Source: Anaerolineales bacterium
GTDB lineage: Bacteria > Chloroflexota > Anaerolineae > Anaerolineales > DRMV01
Direction of reading: 5' to 3'
Length of the DNA: 64,000 bases
Assembly: GCA_027023425.1 (NCBI GenBank)
Contig: JALVVL010000022.1
Location: forward strand, 13,730-77,729
How positions within the stretch are numbered: position 1 is the stretch's first letter; every line of letters starts with the position of its first letter. A program made the translations under genes and the position numbers. Shown here in pieces: positions 49,141 to 58,271 of this stretch. The notes beneath the pieces are model-generated. The model saw only the letters and a list, made by a program, of their open reading frames with translations, was not told where the DNA came from and did no database searches.

Positions 49141-49530
49141 TTATAATTGAGATTGCCGCTCCTGCACTCCAATGGACGCCACAAACGCCACCGCGCACTC
49201 GGCAGTGTGGCTCAGGCTGAGCGACCAAACCTCCAAGCCAAGCGAACGGGCAAGTTGCGCGGCCTTACCGTGCAACACAAGTTGCGGCTCGCCGTTAGGC
49301 AAAGTCAGGATCTCAATTTCGCGCCAGCCCACTTTGCCAATTCCGGTTCCCAACGCCTTAGAAACTGCCTCTTTTGCGGCAAACCGCGCCGCCAACGACT
49401 GCACCTTTCCCCCGCATTGCTCCCGTTCCTGTGGCGTGAAAATGCGCGCCAACAAGCGCTCGCCGTGCCTTTCAAGCGCGCGCTCAAACCTTCTTACTTC
49501 CACCAAATCCACACCAGTTCGCAGGAGCAT
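49141..49530 (-). CDS. acpS: Holo-[acyl-carrier-protein] synthase
   Basis: Transfers 4'-phosphopantetheine from CoA to acyl carrier protein, 129 residues. The two family motifs are visible: GVDLVEVRRFE (metal-binding Asp) and RFAAKEAVSKALGTG (Glu). The ATG at 49530 follows a TATCAT box (49543-49538 on the minus strand) by 7 nt, again suggesting a leaderless message; an ATG at 49539 is also in frame. It is divergent from birA with start codons only 8 bp apart. Confidence 0.92.
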   Translation of the reverse strand: MLLRTGVDLVEVRRFERALERHGERLLARIFTPQEREQCGGKVQSLAARFAAKEAVSKALGTGIGKVGWREIEILTLPNGEPQLVLHGKAAQLARSLGLEVWSLSLSHTAECAVAFVASIGVQERQSQL

Positions 49531-49537
49531 CGTCGCC

Positions 49538-50341
49538 ATGATACCACAAACCACAGCCCCACCGGACGGATTGAAAGCGGCGCTCGGTGGATTGCCTGTG
49601 CCGCGCTTGCTCTATTACGCCAGCGCCGGCTCTACCAACGATGTGGCGATAGAGTGGGCTGAGGAAGGCGCGGCAGATTGGTCACTGGTGGTGGCCGACG
49701 AGCAAACAAAGGGGCGCGGGCGCTTCGGCAGGCGGTGGTTCACGCCGCCGCGGAGCGCGCTGGCTTTTAGCGTTGTGGTGCGCCCAACCGAGGCGGAGCG
49801 CTCCGTCATGGGGCGCTTTGCCGCTTGGGGAGCGCTTGGCGTGGCCTCGGCGCTTGAGGCTTTGGGGCTAAAGCCTCGCATCAAATGGCCTAACGATGTT
49901 TTGCTCGGCGGCGAGAAGGTGAGCGGCGTGCTCGCCGAGGCGGTTTGGTCGGGGGATGTGCCAACGGCGTTGGTGGTGGGAATAGGCGTGAATGTTTTGG
50001 CTTCAGCGGTGCCGCCGCGCGAACTCACCGATTTCCCCGCAGGGAGCGTGGAAGCGCATTTGGGCGTGAAGCCAGCGCGCTGGCATCTTTTGCGCCGCAT
50101 CCTCATGGCAATGGCGGAATGGCGCGCCCGCCTGCCCACGGATGAATTTTTGCGCGCGTGGGAAGCCCGCTTGGCCTACCGCGGCGCGCAAGTCCAATTG
50201 GGGGAAGCGCGCGGTGTCCTGCTCGGCTTGAGCCGCGACGGGGGCATTGTGCTCCGCACGCCGAGCGGCGAGCGCTTAATCCTTCATGCCGTCGCCGACG
50301 CCCACCTACGCCCAATACACCAATTCTCCCAAAATCCCTGA
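49538..50341 (+). CDS. birA: Biotin-[acetyl-CoA-carboxylase] ligase, no HTH
   Basis: Attaches biotin to carboxylase carrier proteins; 267 residues. The biotinyl-AMP loop GRGRFGRRWFTPP, the KWPNDVLLGGEKVSGVL motif and a small C-terminal domain are present. The N-terminal DNA-binding domain of E. coli BirA is missing, so this is a monofunctional ligase. AGGAG lies 10 nt before the ATG. It is co-oriented with the DMT transporter. Confidence 0.93.
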   Translation: MIPQTTAPPDGLKAALGGLPVPRLLYYASAGSTNDVAIEWAEEGAADWSLVVADEQTKGRGRFGRRWFTPPRSALAFSVVVRPTEAERSVMGRFAAWGALGVASALEALGLKPRIKWPNDVLLGGEKVSGVLAEAVWSGDVPTALVVGIGVNVLASAVPPRELTDFPAGSVEAHLGVKPARWHLLRRILMAMAEWRARLPTDEFLRAWEARLAYRGAQVQLGEARGVLLGLSRDGGIVLRTPSGERLILHAVADAHLRPIHQFSQNP

Positions 50342-50380
50342 TACCAAATACCCAATCCCAAATTTCCTGACGCCTCGCGG

Positions 50381-50386
50381 TACAAT
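50381..50386 (+). promoter_or_regulatory. -10 box for DMT transporter, probably leaderless
   Basis: TACAAT is followed by TCCCCCC and the ATG at 50394. The 7-nt distance means the mRNA would start at or beside the start codon. There is no Shine-Dalgarno. Confidence 0.55.
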
Positions 50387-50393
50387 TCCCCCC

Positions 50394-51299
50394 ATGAACT
50401 TGCGGACGCGCGCAATCTGGGCTGGCATACTTGCATCTTCGTTTTGGGGTGGGCTCTTCCCTGCCATCAAAGTAGTGATGGCTGTCCTGCCGCCGTTTGT
50501 GCTCCTGACGGTGCGGTTCACGCTGGCGATTGCCCTGCTTCTGCCGTTTGTTTTCTGGAAAGGCGGCTTTCGCATGGACCGGCGCACCGCGCTGAAAACC
50601 GCGGCTGTCGGCGCGCTGGGCTTTGGCTTTACTTTGGGCATCCAGTTTGTGGGCACCAACCTTTCTACCGCCGCCAACGGCGCGCTGGTCACCACTGCCA
50701 CACCCGCGTTTGTGGTGATGTTCGGCGCGCTTTTGCTCCACGAGCGGATGACGCGCAGACAGGCGGTAGCGCTTGTGCTGGCTACCTTGGGCGTGCTTGT
50801 GGTGATGGATTTGCCCCACGCCCACTTTGACGCCGTCTTTTGGGGAAATGTGGCGTTGCTCGCCGCGGCGCTCGGCTGGGCGCTGTATTCGGTCTTGGTG
50901 CGTTGGCTGACGCGCACGCACGACACGCTGGAAGTCAGCGTGGTATCAATGGCAGGCGGCCTGCCGGTGGTCGCCCCGTTGGCGCTTTTGCAGTTGGACA
51001 GCGTGCGCTGGGCTGACCTTTCTTGGGGGACAATTTGGGGCGTGCTCTACGTGGCAATTTTTGCCACCGCGCTCGCAATGTTTTTGTGGAATTACGCCTT
51101 TACGCATTTGGAGACCGGCGCAGCGGCTCTCACCTTCTTCGCCCAACCGTTGGTCGGCACGCTGATAAGCGTCCTCTTCCTCGGAGAACAGTTGACGGTG
51201 TGGTTTGTGCTCGGCGGGGCTATGCTCCTTGCCGGCATGTACCTTGCCAGCACAAGTCCCGCCGAACCAAGCATAACAAAAGCGGAGGCTCAAAGATGA
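50394..51299 (+). CDS. DMT/EamA-family transporter
   Basis: 301 residues with ten membrane helices arranged as two EamA repeats, as in RhaT/YdcZ-type metabolite exporters. The first repeat starts WAGILASSFWGGLFPAIKV, the second WALYSVLVRWLTRTHDTLEV. It likely exports small metabolites such as amino acids or purines; no substrate can be read. The start at 50394 has a TACAAT box 7 nt upstream. It overlaps the next gene by 4 bp. Confidence 0.9.
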   Translation: MNLRTRAIWAGILASSFWGGLFPAIKVVMAVLPPFVLLTVRFTLAIALLLPFVFWKGGFRMDRRTALKTAAVGALGFGFTLGIQFVGTNLSTAANGALVTTATPAFVVMFGALLLHERMTRRQAVALVLATLGVLVVMDLPHAHFDAVFWGNVALLAAALGWALYSVLVRWLTRTHDTLEVSVVSMAGGLPVVAPLALLQLDSVRWADLSWGTIWGVLYVAIFATALAMFLWNYAFTHLETGAAALTFFAQPLVGTLISVLFLGEQLTVWFVLGGAMLLAGMYLASTSPAEPSITKAEAQR

Positions 51300-52306
51300 A
51301 ATTCTTGGGCTTTCTGACCCTGAGCGCGGTCGCCCTAATCGCGCCGTTGCTCGCAATTGGATGGAACACCACGGCGGCGCTGGAATCGCCCATTGCGCTC
51401 AAAAACGCCGTTCATCAGTATTGGCTGAGCAACCGCGATGCGCTCGCTGACGCAGGCAAAGATTTTGCCGCATCAGAAGCCCGCACTTTGCCGAGCAACA
51501 ACTCGGCCGTATGGCTTTGGCGCGTGCTGGCCGAATTTGACCACAAGCGTTGGAAAACCCTAATGGACTACGTGCTTCCCCCTCGGCTTTTGGAAAGCAC
51601 CACCGACAGCCTGATTGACCAATGGGAAGCGTGGTGGCTCGCCCCCGATTCTCAGCCGCGCCTTATAGCCGATTTGCGCCCGATAAAGCGCAACCTAAGC
51701 GCAAATTCCACGCGCATAGCCGATTGGATTTTAGCCCAAGTGCCACCTTGCGACCTAATGCAAAATGCGGCGTGGGGCAAAGCCATGCTCTTGAAAAACT
51801 GGCGGCAAGCGCCCCTGTGTTTACCCGCCATAGGCGCGAACAGCATCAAGCAAAGCCTGAGGAACGCCCTTCGCTCTCCCAATATCCCCGAGCAGGTAGA
51901 CCTGCTTGCTAAAACCGGCACTTCTCCCCAACAACTAATCCGCCTGAAGCAAGAATACAATCACTTCAAGCGCCAACTGCCACTTGCGGGATTGATAACC
52001 GTCGCGCTTTGGCTTTTGGGCTCGTTGATGATGGGGCGCTCATGGAGCGGACGCATCTTCGCCGCGGGGAGCAGTTTGCTGTTCACCGCGGGCGGCATGG
52101 TGCTGTTAGGCTACGCCGCATCGCCAATAGCCAAATTCACAATTGCATACTTTGCGCCCCCCAACCTGCCCTCCTGGGCCGCCACAGCGCTGGGCAACAC
52201 AATAGAGTTCTACATAGGGCTTGCCTTCAGGCCGTTGATTACGCAAGGTTTGATTTTAGGCGTGGCAGGGGCGGTTTTGCTGTTACTCGCGGCGTTGAAA
52301 AAATAG
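51296..52306 (+). CDS. Unrecognised membrane protein with large N-terminal domain
   Basis: 336 residues. A signal anchor (about 4-23) leads to a 210-residue helical domain, probably extracytoplasmic, then three or four C-terminal membrane helices. GGAGG precedes the ATG, and the start overlaps the DMT transporter stop by 4 bp. No family is recognised. It converges on pyk with a 49-bp gap. Confidence 0.58.
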   Translation: MKFLGFLTLSAVALIAPLLAIGWNTTAALESPIALKNAVHQYWLSNRDALADAGKDFAASEARTLPSNNSAVWLWRVLAEFDHKRWKTLMDYVLPPRLLESTTDSLIDQWEAWWLAPDSQPRLIADLRPIKRNLSANSTRIADWILAQVPPCDLMQNAAWGKAMLLKNWRQAPLCLPAIGANSIKQSLRNALRSPNIPEQVDLLAKTGTSPQQLIRLKQEYNHFKRQLPLAGLITVALWLLGSLMMGRSWSGRIFAAGSSLLFTAGGMVLLGYAASPIAKFTIAYFAPPNLPSWAATALGNTIEFYIGLAFRPLITQGLILGVAGAVLLLLAALKK

Positions 52307-52355
52307 CCCTGTGCTATGAAGCGCCTGCTCACAACCACCGAGGCCACAAACGGGG

Positions 52356-53804
52356 CTATGGCCTTTCGCCCACAGTGTGCAAAAGAGCAAAATTTGGCGG
52401 GCGCATTGCGCCGACCGGGAAGCCGGAAATCAGTACGACTTTTTGCCCTTCGCTTATCAGCGTGGCCGAGCGCATTGCTGCTTCCACATGAGCGAGCATG
52501 GTTTCAACCGTGTTGGCAAACGGCACCTGCTGGGGGAAAACGCCCCAATACATACTCAGGCGGCGGTAGGTGTGCTCGTCGGGCGTGAATGCCAAGATGG
52601 GCACGCGCGGCCGCGCCTTTGACATCAGCGTTGCAGTTCTGCCGGTTTGGGTGAAAACGGCAATCGCCGAAACATCGCGGTCGTGGGCGAGTTCGCGCGC
52701 CGCCAAGGTCAGCGCGCGGGCGTCATCGCGGTCGCCCTCATCAGCAGGCAGGACAAAATGCGCCCATTCGCTGCCGTGGCGCTCGGCCTCAGTGATGATC
52801 GCGCTCATCATCCGCACCGCTTCCACCGGATAGCGCCCGACGGCAGTCTCGGCAGAAAGCATGAGCGCGTCGCTGCCATCAAAGACGGCATTTGCCACAT
52901 CCGAAGCCTCGGCGCGCGTGGGGCGGGGGTTGTTCACCATAGAATCCAGCATTTGAGTTGCGGTGATAACAAGTTTGGCGCGGCGGTTGGCGGCAGCAAT
53001 GATGCGCTTTTGCGCGATTGGCACATCCTGCGGCGGCAGTTCAACGCCGAGGTCGCCGCGCGCCACCATCACCCCATCCGCCGCTTCCAAAATTTCGTCC
53101 AGGTTGTCCAGCGCCTCGGGGCGCTCAAGTTTGGCGATGATAGGCGTGTCAATCTTTTCGGGGGCAATTTGGGCAATGGCTTGGCGCACGCGTGCCACAT
53201 CATCCGCCGAGCGCACAAACGAAACTGCCACAGCGTCAACATCGTGCTTCAACCCAAAAGCGAGGTCGGCTTCGTCCTTTTCGGTGAATGCGGGCACGTT
53301 CAGCGGCGTGCCGGGGAAATTCAAACCTTTGTGCGAAAGCAACTTGCCGCCGAGCACCACTTTTGCTTCCACAAAATTGCCGCGCACCGCCGTAACGCGC
53401 AATTCGTAGTGCCCGTCGTCCATCAAAATCCGCGTCCCCACCTTCACCACCTCGGGCAACTGGGGAAAGTCAATCGGGATGGGCTTTGGAGCATCCTGCG
53501 GCGGCGGCAGGTGCTCAGGGTAAAGCGTGACGGTTTCGCCTTCCTTGAGCATAAGCGGCTCTTGGGGCAACTTGCCGACGCGGATTCGTGGCCCCTGCAA
53601 ATCCTGCAAAATGGCTGTTGCCTTGCCGAGCCGCTTGCTCAGACGGCGCACGCGCTCAATTGCCTGTGCATGCTGTTCGTGCGTGCCGTGCGAAAAATTG
53701 AGGCGCACCACGTCCACGCCTTCTTGCAAAAGAGCGATGAGCACGCTTTCGTTCATGCTCGCCGGGCCAAGTGTGGCGATGATTTTGGAGCGTCTGGTTC
53801 GCAT
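52356..53804 (-). CDS. pyk: Pyruvate kinase
   Basis: Final ATP-forming enzyme of glycolysis, 482 residues. The N-terminal TKIIATLGPAS-like RRSKIIATLGPAS, VVRLNFSHG, the DLQGPRIRVG motif, the active-site KLERPEAL segment, GVMVARGDLGVE, and NPRPTRAEASDVANAVFDGSDALMLS are all canonical. AGAGGAAA lies upstream of the ATG at 53804. Element E3 copy 2 lies upstream of its promoter region. The C-terminal allosteric domain is present but short. Confidence 0.97.
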   Translation of the reverse strand: MRTRRSKIIATLGPASMNESVLIALLQEGVDVVRLNFSHGTHEQHAQAIERVRRLSKRLGKATAILQDLQGPRIRVGKLPQEPLMLKEGETVTLYPEHLPPPQDAPKPIPIDFPQLPEVVKVGTRILMDDGHYELRVTAVRGNFVEAKVVLGGKLLSHKGLNFPGTPLNVPAFTEKDEADLAFGLKHDVDAVAVSFVRSADDVARVRQAIAQIAPEKIDTPIIAKLERPEALDNLDEILEAADGVMVARGDLGVELPPQDVPIAQKRIIAAANRRAKLVITATQMLDSMVNNPRPTRAEASDVANAVFDGSDALMLSAETAVGRYPVEAVRMMSAIITEAERHGSEWAHFVLPADEGDRDDARALTLAARELAHDRDVSAIAVFTQTGRTATLMSKARPRVPILAFTPDEHTYRRLSMYWGVFPQQVPFANTVETMLAHVEAAMRSATLISEGQKVVLISGFPVGAMRPPNFALLHTVGERP

Positions 53805-53850
53805 TGTTTCCTCTCGGAAGGGGAGAAACACAGAAAGCACAGGAACTTTG

Positions 53851-54065
53851 TAACTCACGTTACGCATGGATGGTTAACAGGCAACAATTTCGTCCTATGA
53901 AACTGGTACACATTTGGCTTTTTCGCCCTCACCTATCCCCCAGAGCCTTGCTTCGCGGCGGCTCAGCCCCCTTTCCTCTCCCAGTGGGAGAGGAAAGGGG
54001 GCGCGCAGCGGGGGTAAGGTGAGGGCGCTCATATGTGTTGATGCTAAAGTGCGTAACATGAGTTT
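53851..54065. mobile_element. Element E3, copy 2
   Basis: The ends AACTCACGTTACGCA and TGCGTAACATGAGTT form an inverted repeat of 15 bp with one mismatch. The core (53924-54027) is the CGCCCTCACC...GGTGAGGGCG palindrome with a CTCTCCCAGTGGGAG stem. It matches copy 1 inside E2 and abuts the inverted partial E1 copy. It has no coding capacity. Confidence 0.78.
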
Positions 54066-54173
54066 GTAATTTTACCTACGCAAAGGTGGGTGCTGCCTTT
54101 TTGGGGCTCACCCTTCTCCAAAAGTCGCCGTAGGGCGACTTCGCAAGCAGTAGGTGCAGTTTCAACTGCCGCT
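54066..54173 (-). mobile_element. MITE-like element E1, copy C (partial, inverted)
   Basis: Begins GTAATTTTACCTACG, the complement of the E1 right end, and contains AAGTCGCCGTAGGGCGACTT and AGTTTCAACTGCC. It stops at GCCGCTGG, where a CACAGATT-type block begins, so the left half of E1 is lost. Confidence 0.72.
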
Positions 54174-54382
54174 GGAAACCACAGAAGACACAGAAAAGCC
54201 ACAGAAAACTCAGGAATTTTCTCTTGGCGCCCTTCGTGCCCTTGGCGGCCTTGGCGTTCCTATCCACCAATTGACACAGATTTACACCAATTGAAGAAAA
54301 AACACAGAAGACACAGAAACCTCACAGAAAACACAGAATTTTGTGTTCTCTGTGCCCATCTGTGGAATCTGTGGTTTTCCTT
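54174..54382. repeat. CACAGATT-type dispersed repeat block
   Basis: Fills the space up to the CoA-transferase stop codon. Words: AACCACAGAAGACACAGAAA, TTGGCGCCCTTCGTGCCCTT, ATTGACACAGATTTACACCA, CTGTGCCCATCTGTGGAATC. No gene is seen. Confidence 0.85.
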
Positions 54383-54385
54383 TTG

Positions 54386-55696
54386 TCAGATGTAATTCAG
54401 TTCCTTCGCCTGATGGCGGAGTTCGTCGCGGAAATCGGGATGTGCGATGTTGATGAGCGCGTGGGCGCGCTGGCGGATGGATTTGCCGTAAAGGTTGGCT
54501 ACGCCGTATTCCGTTACCACATAGCGGACATGGTTGCGCGTGGTAACAACGCCTGCGCCGCGCTTGAGCATGGCGACAATGCGGCTGACGCGCGTGCCGT
54601 CGCGTAGGGTGGTCGTGCTCGGCAGGGCAATGATGGGCACCCCGCCTTTAGAACGGGAAGCGCCGTAGATGAAATCCAACTGCCCACCTACGCCGCTGTA
54701 AAGTTTCGGCCCAATGCTGTCGGCGCACACTTGCCCCGTCAGGTCAACCTCAATCGCGGAATTTATCGCCACCATCCGCTCGTTTTGGGCAATCACAAAC
54801 GGGTCGTTGACGTATTCGGTCGGGTGGAGTTCAATCATCGGGTTGTTATCCACCCAGTCATAAAGTTTTTGCGAGCCCAAGATGAAGCCGGCGATGATTT
54901 TGCCGCGGTGCAAAGTCTTGCGCGCGCCGGTCAGCACCCCGCGCTCCACCAAATCCATCACGCCATCCGAGAAAAGTTCGGTGTGCACGCCGAGGTCTTT
55001 CTTGTCGTGCAAATAGCGGAGCACCGCGTCGGGGATTGCGCCGATGCCCATTTGCATTGTCGCCCCGTCGGGGATGAGGTCGGCGATGTTTGAGGCTATC
55101 TTTTCCACCACCTGCGGGTCGCCCTTTGCACCCATGACCATCTCGGCGATTGGATAATTCACGGGCACAATGTAGTCCAATCGGCTGACATGGATGAAAG
55201 AATCGCCCAAGGTGCGCGGCATTTGCTCATTGATTTCGGCGATGATGATTTTGGAAGACTCGGCCGGGGTTTTGGTAAGCCCAACCTCCACGCCAAAACT
55301 GCAAAAGCCGTGCTCATCAGGCGGCGAAAGGTGAACGAGCGCCACATCCAAAGGCAAAATGCCGTTTTTGAAGAGCAGCGGAAATTCAGAAAGGAAAACC
55401 GGCGTGAAGTCGGCTCGCCCTTCTTGCACAGCCTTGCGGATGTTGGCGCTGATGAACATGGTGTTGACGCGCAGGTGCCCTTCCATCTCAGGAGAAACAT
55501 ACTCGGCTGGCCCAACGGTGAGCGCTTGATCAATTTCCACATTTTCCAGTTCCGGGGCGCGCTTCACCAGCGCCTTGAGGAGCACCTGCGGCGTAGAGCA
55601 GTTACCCGTCAGGAAGACGCGCTGATTTGATTTGATCACACTTATCGCTTCTTCTGCGCTGACAATGCGCGAGCGGTAAATTTTTTGCCAATCCAT
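54386..55696 (-). CDS. Acetyl-CoA hydrolase/transferase family protein
   Basis: A 436-residue CoA transferase of the family that includes 4-hydroxybutyrate CoA-transferase and acetyl-CoA hydrolase. The likely catalytic Glu lies in HTELFSDG, and the QMGIGAIPDAVL and GVGGQLDFIYGASRSKGG motifs are clear. It would move CoA between acyl groups, for instance in fermentation or acetate handling. It begins 2 nt after the alanine dehydrogenase stop, so they share a transcript. The natural substrate cannot be read. Confidence 0.87.
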   Translation of the reverse strand: MDWQKIYRSRIVSAEEAISVIKSNQRVFLTGNCSTPQVLLKALVKRAPELENVEIDQALTVGPAEYVSPEMEGHLRVNTMFISANIRKAVQEGRADFTPVFLSEFPLLFKNGILPLDVALVHLSPPDEHGFCSFGVEVGLTKTPAESSKIIIAEINEQMPRTLGDSFIHVSRLDYIVPVNYPIAEMVMGAKGDPQVVEKIASNIADLIPDGATMQMGIGAIPDAVLRYLHDKKDLGVHTELFSDGVMDLVERGVLTGARKTLHRGKIIAGFILGSQKLYDWVDNNPMIELHPTEYVNDPFVIAQNERMVAINSAIEVDLTGQVCADSIGPKLYSGVGGQLDFIYGASRSKGGVPIIALPSTTTLRDGTRVSRIVAMLKRGAGVVTTRNHVRYVVTEYGVANLYGKSIRQRAHALINIAHPDFRDELRHQAKELNYI

Positions 55697-55698
55697 TG

Positions 55699-56784
55699 CT
55701 ATTTCTCCTGATAGGGCAAGCGAGCAAGGTTGCGGAGTTCGCCCTTGTAAGTGTTGACGGCGTGGGCTAAAGCCGGTTTTTCTACCATTGCGCGGGCAAT
55801 GCCGTGGTCGGCAATGCTGAGGATGTAGGGCATCGCGGCGGTGACGAGGGCATGGGTGGCAGTGCGCGCCACCACGCCGGGCATGTTGGGCACGGCGTAG
55901 TGGATGACGCCTTCCTCAATGTAGGTGGGGTGGTCGTGGGTTGTGGGGCGCGAAGTTTCAACGCATCCGCCTTGGTCTATGCTGACGTCAATGATGATGG
56001 CGCGTGGCTTCATCGCCCGCACCATTTCGCGCGTTACAACGATGGGAGCGCGCTCGCCCGGGCGAAGCACCGCCCCTACCACCACATCGGCATACGCCAC
56101 CGAGCGGGCAATGTTGTACTTGGTCGCCGGCAATGTGGCAACCGTGGGGTAATCGCGGAAGATTTTTTCAAGCGCACTCTGGCTGATGTCCAGCACGGTG
56201 ACGTGCGCCCCAAGCCCAACGAAGCCGCGGACGGCGCACGAGCCAACTACCCCCGCGCCGATTATCACCACTTCCGCCGGAGGGACGCCGGGCAAACCGC
56301 CCAAGATAATCCCTTTGCCGCCGTGGTTGTTTTGCAAAAGCCGCGCCGCGACCTGCACGCTCATTAGCCCGCCTATGCGGCTCATCGGCTTCAGCACCGG
56401 CCGTTCCCCGTCATCTTCTTCAATTTGCTCCAGCGCAACCGAGGTGATGTCGTTTTCAAGCATGTAGGCTACTTTGTCCTGCTTAGCCGAGGCCAAATGG
56501 AGCAAGCCCACCAACACCGACCCCGGGCGCATCCAGTGCAATTCTTCAAGCATAGGACGGGCGACTTTCACCAGCAGGTCTGCCCGCCCAAAGGCTTCGT
56601 GCGGGGAATAGACGATGCGCGCACCGGCGTTTTCGTAATCCTCATCGCTGAATCCGGCGCCCAGACCGGCTTCGTGCTCCACGTAAACCGTGTGGCCGTG
56701 GCTGGTAAGCACATGCACGCCGTGAGGCGACATGCCCACCCGATATTCAAACGGGCGCCGCTCTTTGGGAATGCAGATATTCAT
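55699..56784 (-). CDS. ald: Alanine dehydrogenase (AlaDH/PNT family)
   Basis: NAD-dependent enzyme linking alanine and pyruvate, 361 residues. The N-terminal KERRPFEYRVGMSPHGV, the nucleotide fold VIIGAGVVGS, and IDVSIDQGGCVETSRPTTH are standard. I chose the ATG at 56784 with AAGGAG upstream. Lysine dehydrogenase-like relatives share the fold, but motifs favour AlaDH. It lies between argF and the CoA transferase. Confidence 0.88.
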   Translation of the reverse strand: MNICIPKERRPFEYRVGMSPHGVHVLTSHGHTVYVEHEAGLGAGFSDEDYENAGARIVYSPHEAFGRADLLVKVARPMLEELHWMRPGSVLVGLLHLASAKQDKVAYMLENDITSVALEQIEEDDGERPVLKPMSRIGGLMSVQVAARLLQNNHGGKGIILGGLPGVPPAEVVIIGAGVVGSCAVRGFVGLGAHVTVLDISQSALEKIFRDYPTVATLPATKYNIARSVAYADVVVGAVLRPGERAPIVVTREMVRAMKPRAIIIDVSIDQGGCVETSRPTTHDHPTYIEEGVIHYAVPNMPGVVARTATHALVTAAMPYILSIADHGIARAMVEKPALAHAVNTYKGELRNLARLPYQEK

Positions 56785-56811
56785 GGCAACTCTCCTTTCA
56801 TGCTGAGCAAA

Positions 56812-56851
56812 CAAGCCTCCCTGCGCGCCGTGTTGAGGCGTGGGAGGCTTG
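56812..56851 (-). terminator. Hairpin between argF and ald
   Basis: CAAGCCTCCC and GGGAGGCTTG form a 10-bp stem with a 20-nt loop. On the minus strand it is followed by TTTG, a weak T-tract. It could attenuate read-through from argF into ald. Confidence 0.55.
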
Positions 56852-56882
56852 CTGTATTGGAAATTAGCGCGGGGCGTTCCGC

Positions 56883-57809
56883 CTAAATGCCGCCCATGAG
56901 CCGCGCGAGGATGGCTTTTTGGGCATGCAGGCGGTTGTGCGCCTGCTGGAACACAACAGAATGCGGCCCATCTATCACCTCATCGGTAATTTCCTCACCG
57001 CGGTGGGCGGGGAGGCAGTGCATCACAATCACCTCTGGCTTCGCTTCCGCCACCAGCGCCGCGTTGACCTGATAGGGCGGGAAAACGCGCTTGCGCTTTT
57101 CGGCTTCGGCTTCTTCGCCCATGCTGACCCAGGTGTCAGTGTAAATCACGTCGGCGCCTTTCACTGCCTCGTGCGGGTCGTGGGTGAATTGGAGGCTCGC
57201 GCCGCTCTCGGCGGCAAATTCGCGCGCCTGCTCAATTGCCTGCTCGGGAATTTCATAACCTTCCGGGCCTGCCCAAGCAAAGTTCGCACCGAGTTTGGTG
57301 CTGATGTGCATCAGCGAAACCGCCACATTGTTGCCATCGCCGATGAAGGCAACTTTCAAGCCTTTCACTTTGCCAAAATGTTCGTAGATTGTGAGCGCGT
57401 CGGCCAAAGCCTGAGCGGGGTGGTTGTAATCGCTCAGACCGTTGATGACCGGCACATCAGCCCAGCGGGCGAGTTCAAGGATGTGTTCGTGGGCAAACAC
57501 CCGCGCCATGATGCCCTGCACGTAGCCGCTGAGCACGCGCGCAATATCGGAAATTGCCTCGCGTTTGCCCAAGCCGATTTCCTGCGGGCCAAGGTAAAAA
57601 GCGTGCCCGCCGAGGTGCTCCATTGCCATTTCAAAAGAAACCCGCGTGCGCAAACTGGGCTTCTGGAACACCATCGCCAGCGCCTTGCCTTTGAGAATGG
57701 GCTTATTGCCACCCGCGAACCATTCTTTTTTTAGTTCAACGGCAAGGTCAAGAAGCCCTTGAATTTCTTCGGGGGAATAATCGGCAATTGCAATGAAGTC
57801 GCGTTTCAT
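56883..57809 (-). CDS. argF: Ornithine carbamoyltransferase
   Basis: Makes citrulline from ornithine and carbamoyl phosphate in arginine synthesis or, in reverse, in catabolism. Length 308. The carbamoyl-phosphate site reads SLRTRVSFE (usually STRTR), the ornithine motif is [10 protein letters not shown], and [14 protein letters not shown] is present. The ATG at 57809 has GGAGG upstream. It is followed by ald and the CoA transferase, an unusual set that could feed amino-acid fermentation. Confidence 0.95.
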   Translation of the reverse strand: MKRDFIAIADYSPEEIQGLLDLAVELKKEWFAGGNKPILKGKALAMVFQKPSLRTRVSFEMAMEHLGGHAFYLGPQEIGLGKREAISDIARVLSGYVQGIMARVFAHEHILELARWADVPVINGLSDYNHPAQALADALTIYEHFGKVKGLKVAFIGDGNNVAVSLMHISTKLGANFAWAGPEGYEIPEQAIEQAREFAAESGASLQFTHDPHEAVKGADVIYTDTWVSMGEEAEAEKRKRVFPPYQVNAALVAEAKPEVIVMHCLPAHRGEEITDEVIDGPHSVVFQQAHNRLHAQKAILARLMGGI

Positions 57810-57886
57810 GTTGAATCCTCCGTTCAAAAGAATCTTACACAGGTTTTCCTGTGGATTGCTCAAAGCATGGTTCCAAAAACAAGTTA

Positions 57887-58037
57887 GGAGTTACGCGGTT
57901 CTCCTGCTTCATGTCACCGCGAGGTGGTCGTAGACTGCCGAAGCGGTCTCCCCCACTGTCTGGGGGATGGCTTCGCCGCCTATGGCGGCTCGCCATGACA
58001 TGAAAACGCACGCTTCTACCAGCAACCGCGTAAGTCC
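57887..58037. mobile_element. MITE-like element E4 (151 bp)
   Basis: Inverted repeats GGAGTTACGCGGTT and AACCGCGTAAGTCC (13 of 14 matching) are flanked by TA on both sides (57885-57886 and 58038-58039). Inside are CATGTCA...TGACATG, GGTCTCCCCCACTGTCTGGG and GGCGGCTCGCC palindromes. TA-flanked ends are typical of Tc1/mariner-IS630 MITEs. It lies upstream of argF and may provide part of its leader. A truncated relative is at 33397. The remainder of 57810-58280 contains no gene except a possible leader frame at 58197. Confidence 0.72.
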
Positions 58038-58196
58038 TATAAGTATAACATCGCAAGGTTAGCAAAACAACAAAAGCGCGCCCGTTGCCTACAAGCAAAT
58101 TGCGAAGCGCTGTTTCTCGCCCTCACTGCTTGTAACCTTCACCTGCCGAATGGTGGATAATGCCGCTCACTTACGATAAAATAATGCCAGACGCAT

Positions 58197-58271
58197 ATGC
58201 TCTACGGCGTCGCCAGTTGGTGGGAAGAGCATTGTCCTGCCACCATTGCGGCGCACAAATCCCAAAACTGA
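58197..58271 (+). other. Possible 24-codon leader ORF
   Basis: ATG at 58197 opens a 24-residue frame (MLYGVASWWEEHCPATIAAH...) whose TGA is 7 nt before the next ATG and overlaps its Shine-Dalgarno. It has no Shine-Dalgarno of its own. A TAAAAT box lies at 58177-58182. Chance is quite possible. Confidence 0.25.
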
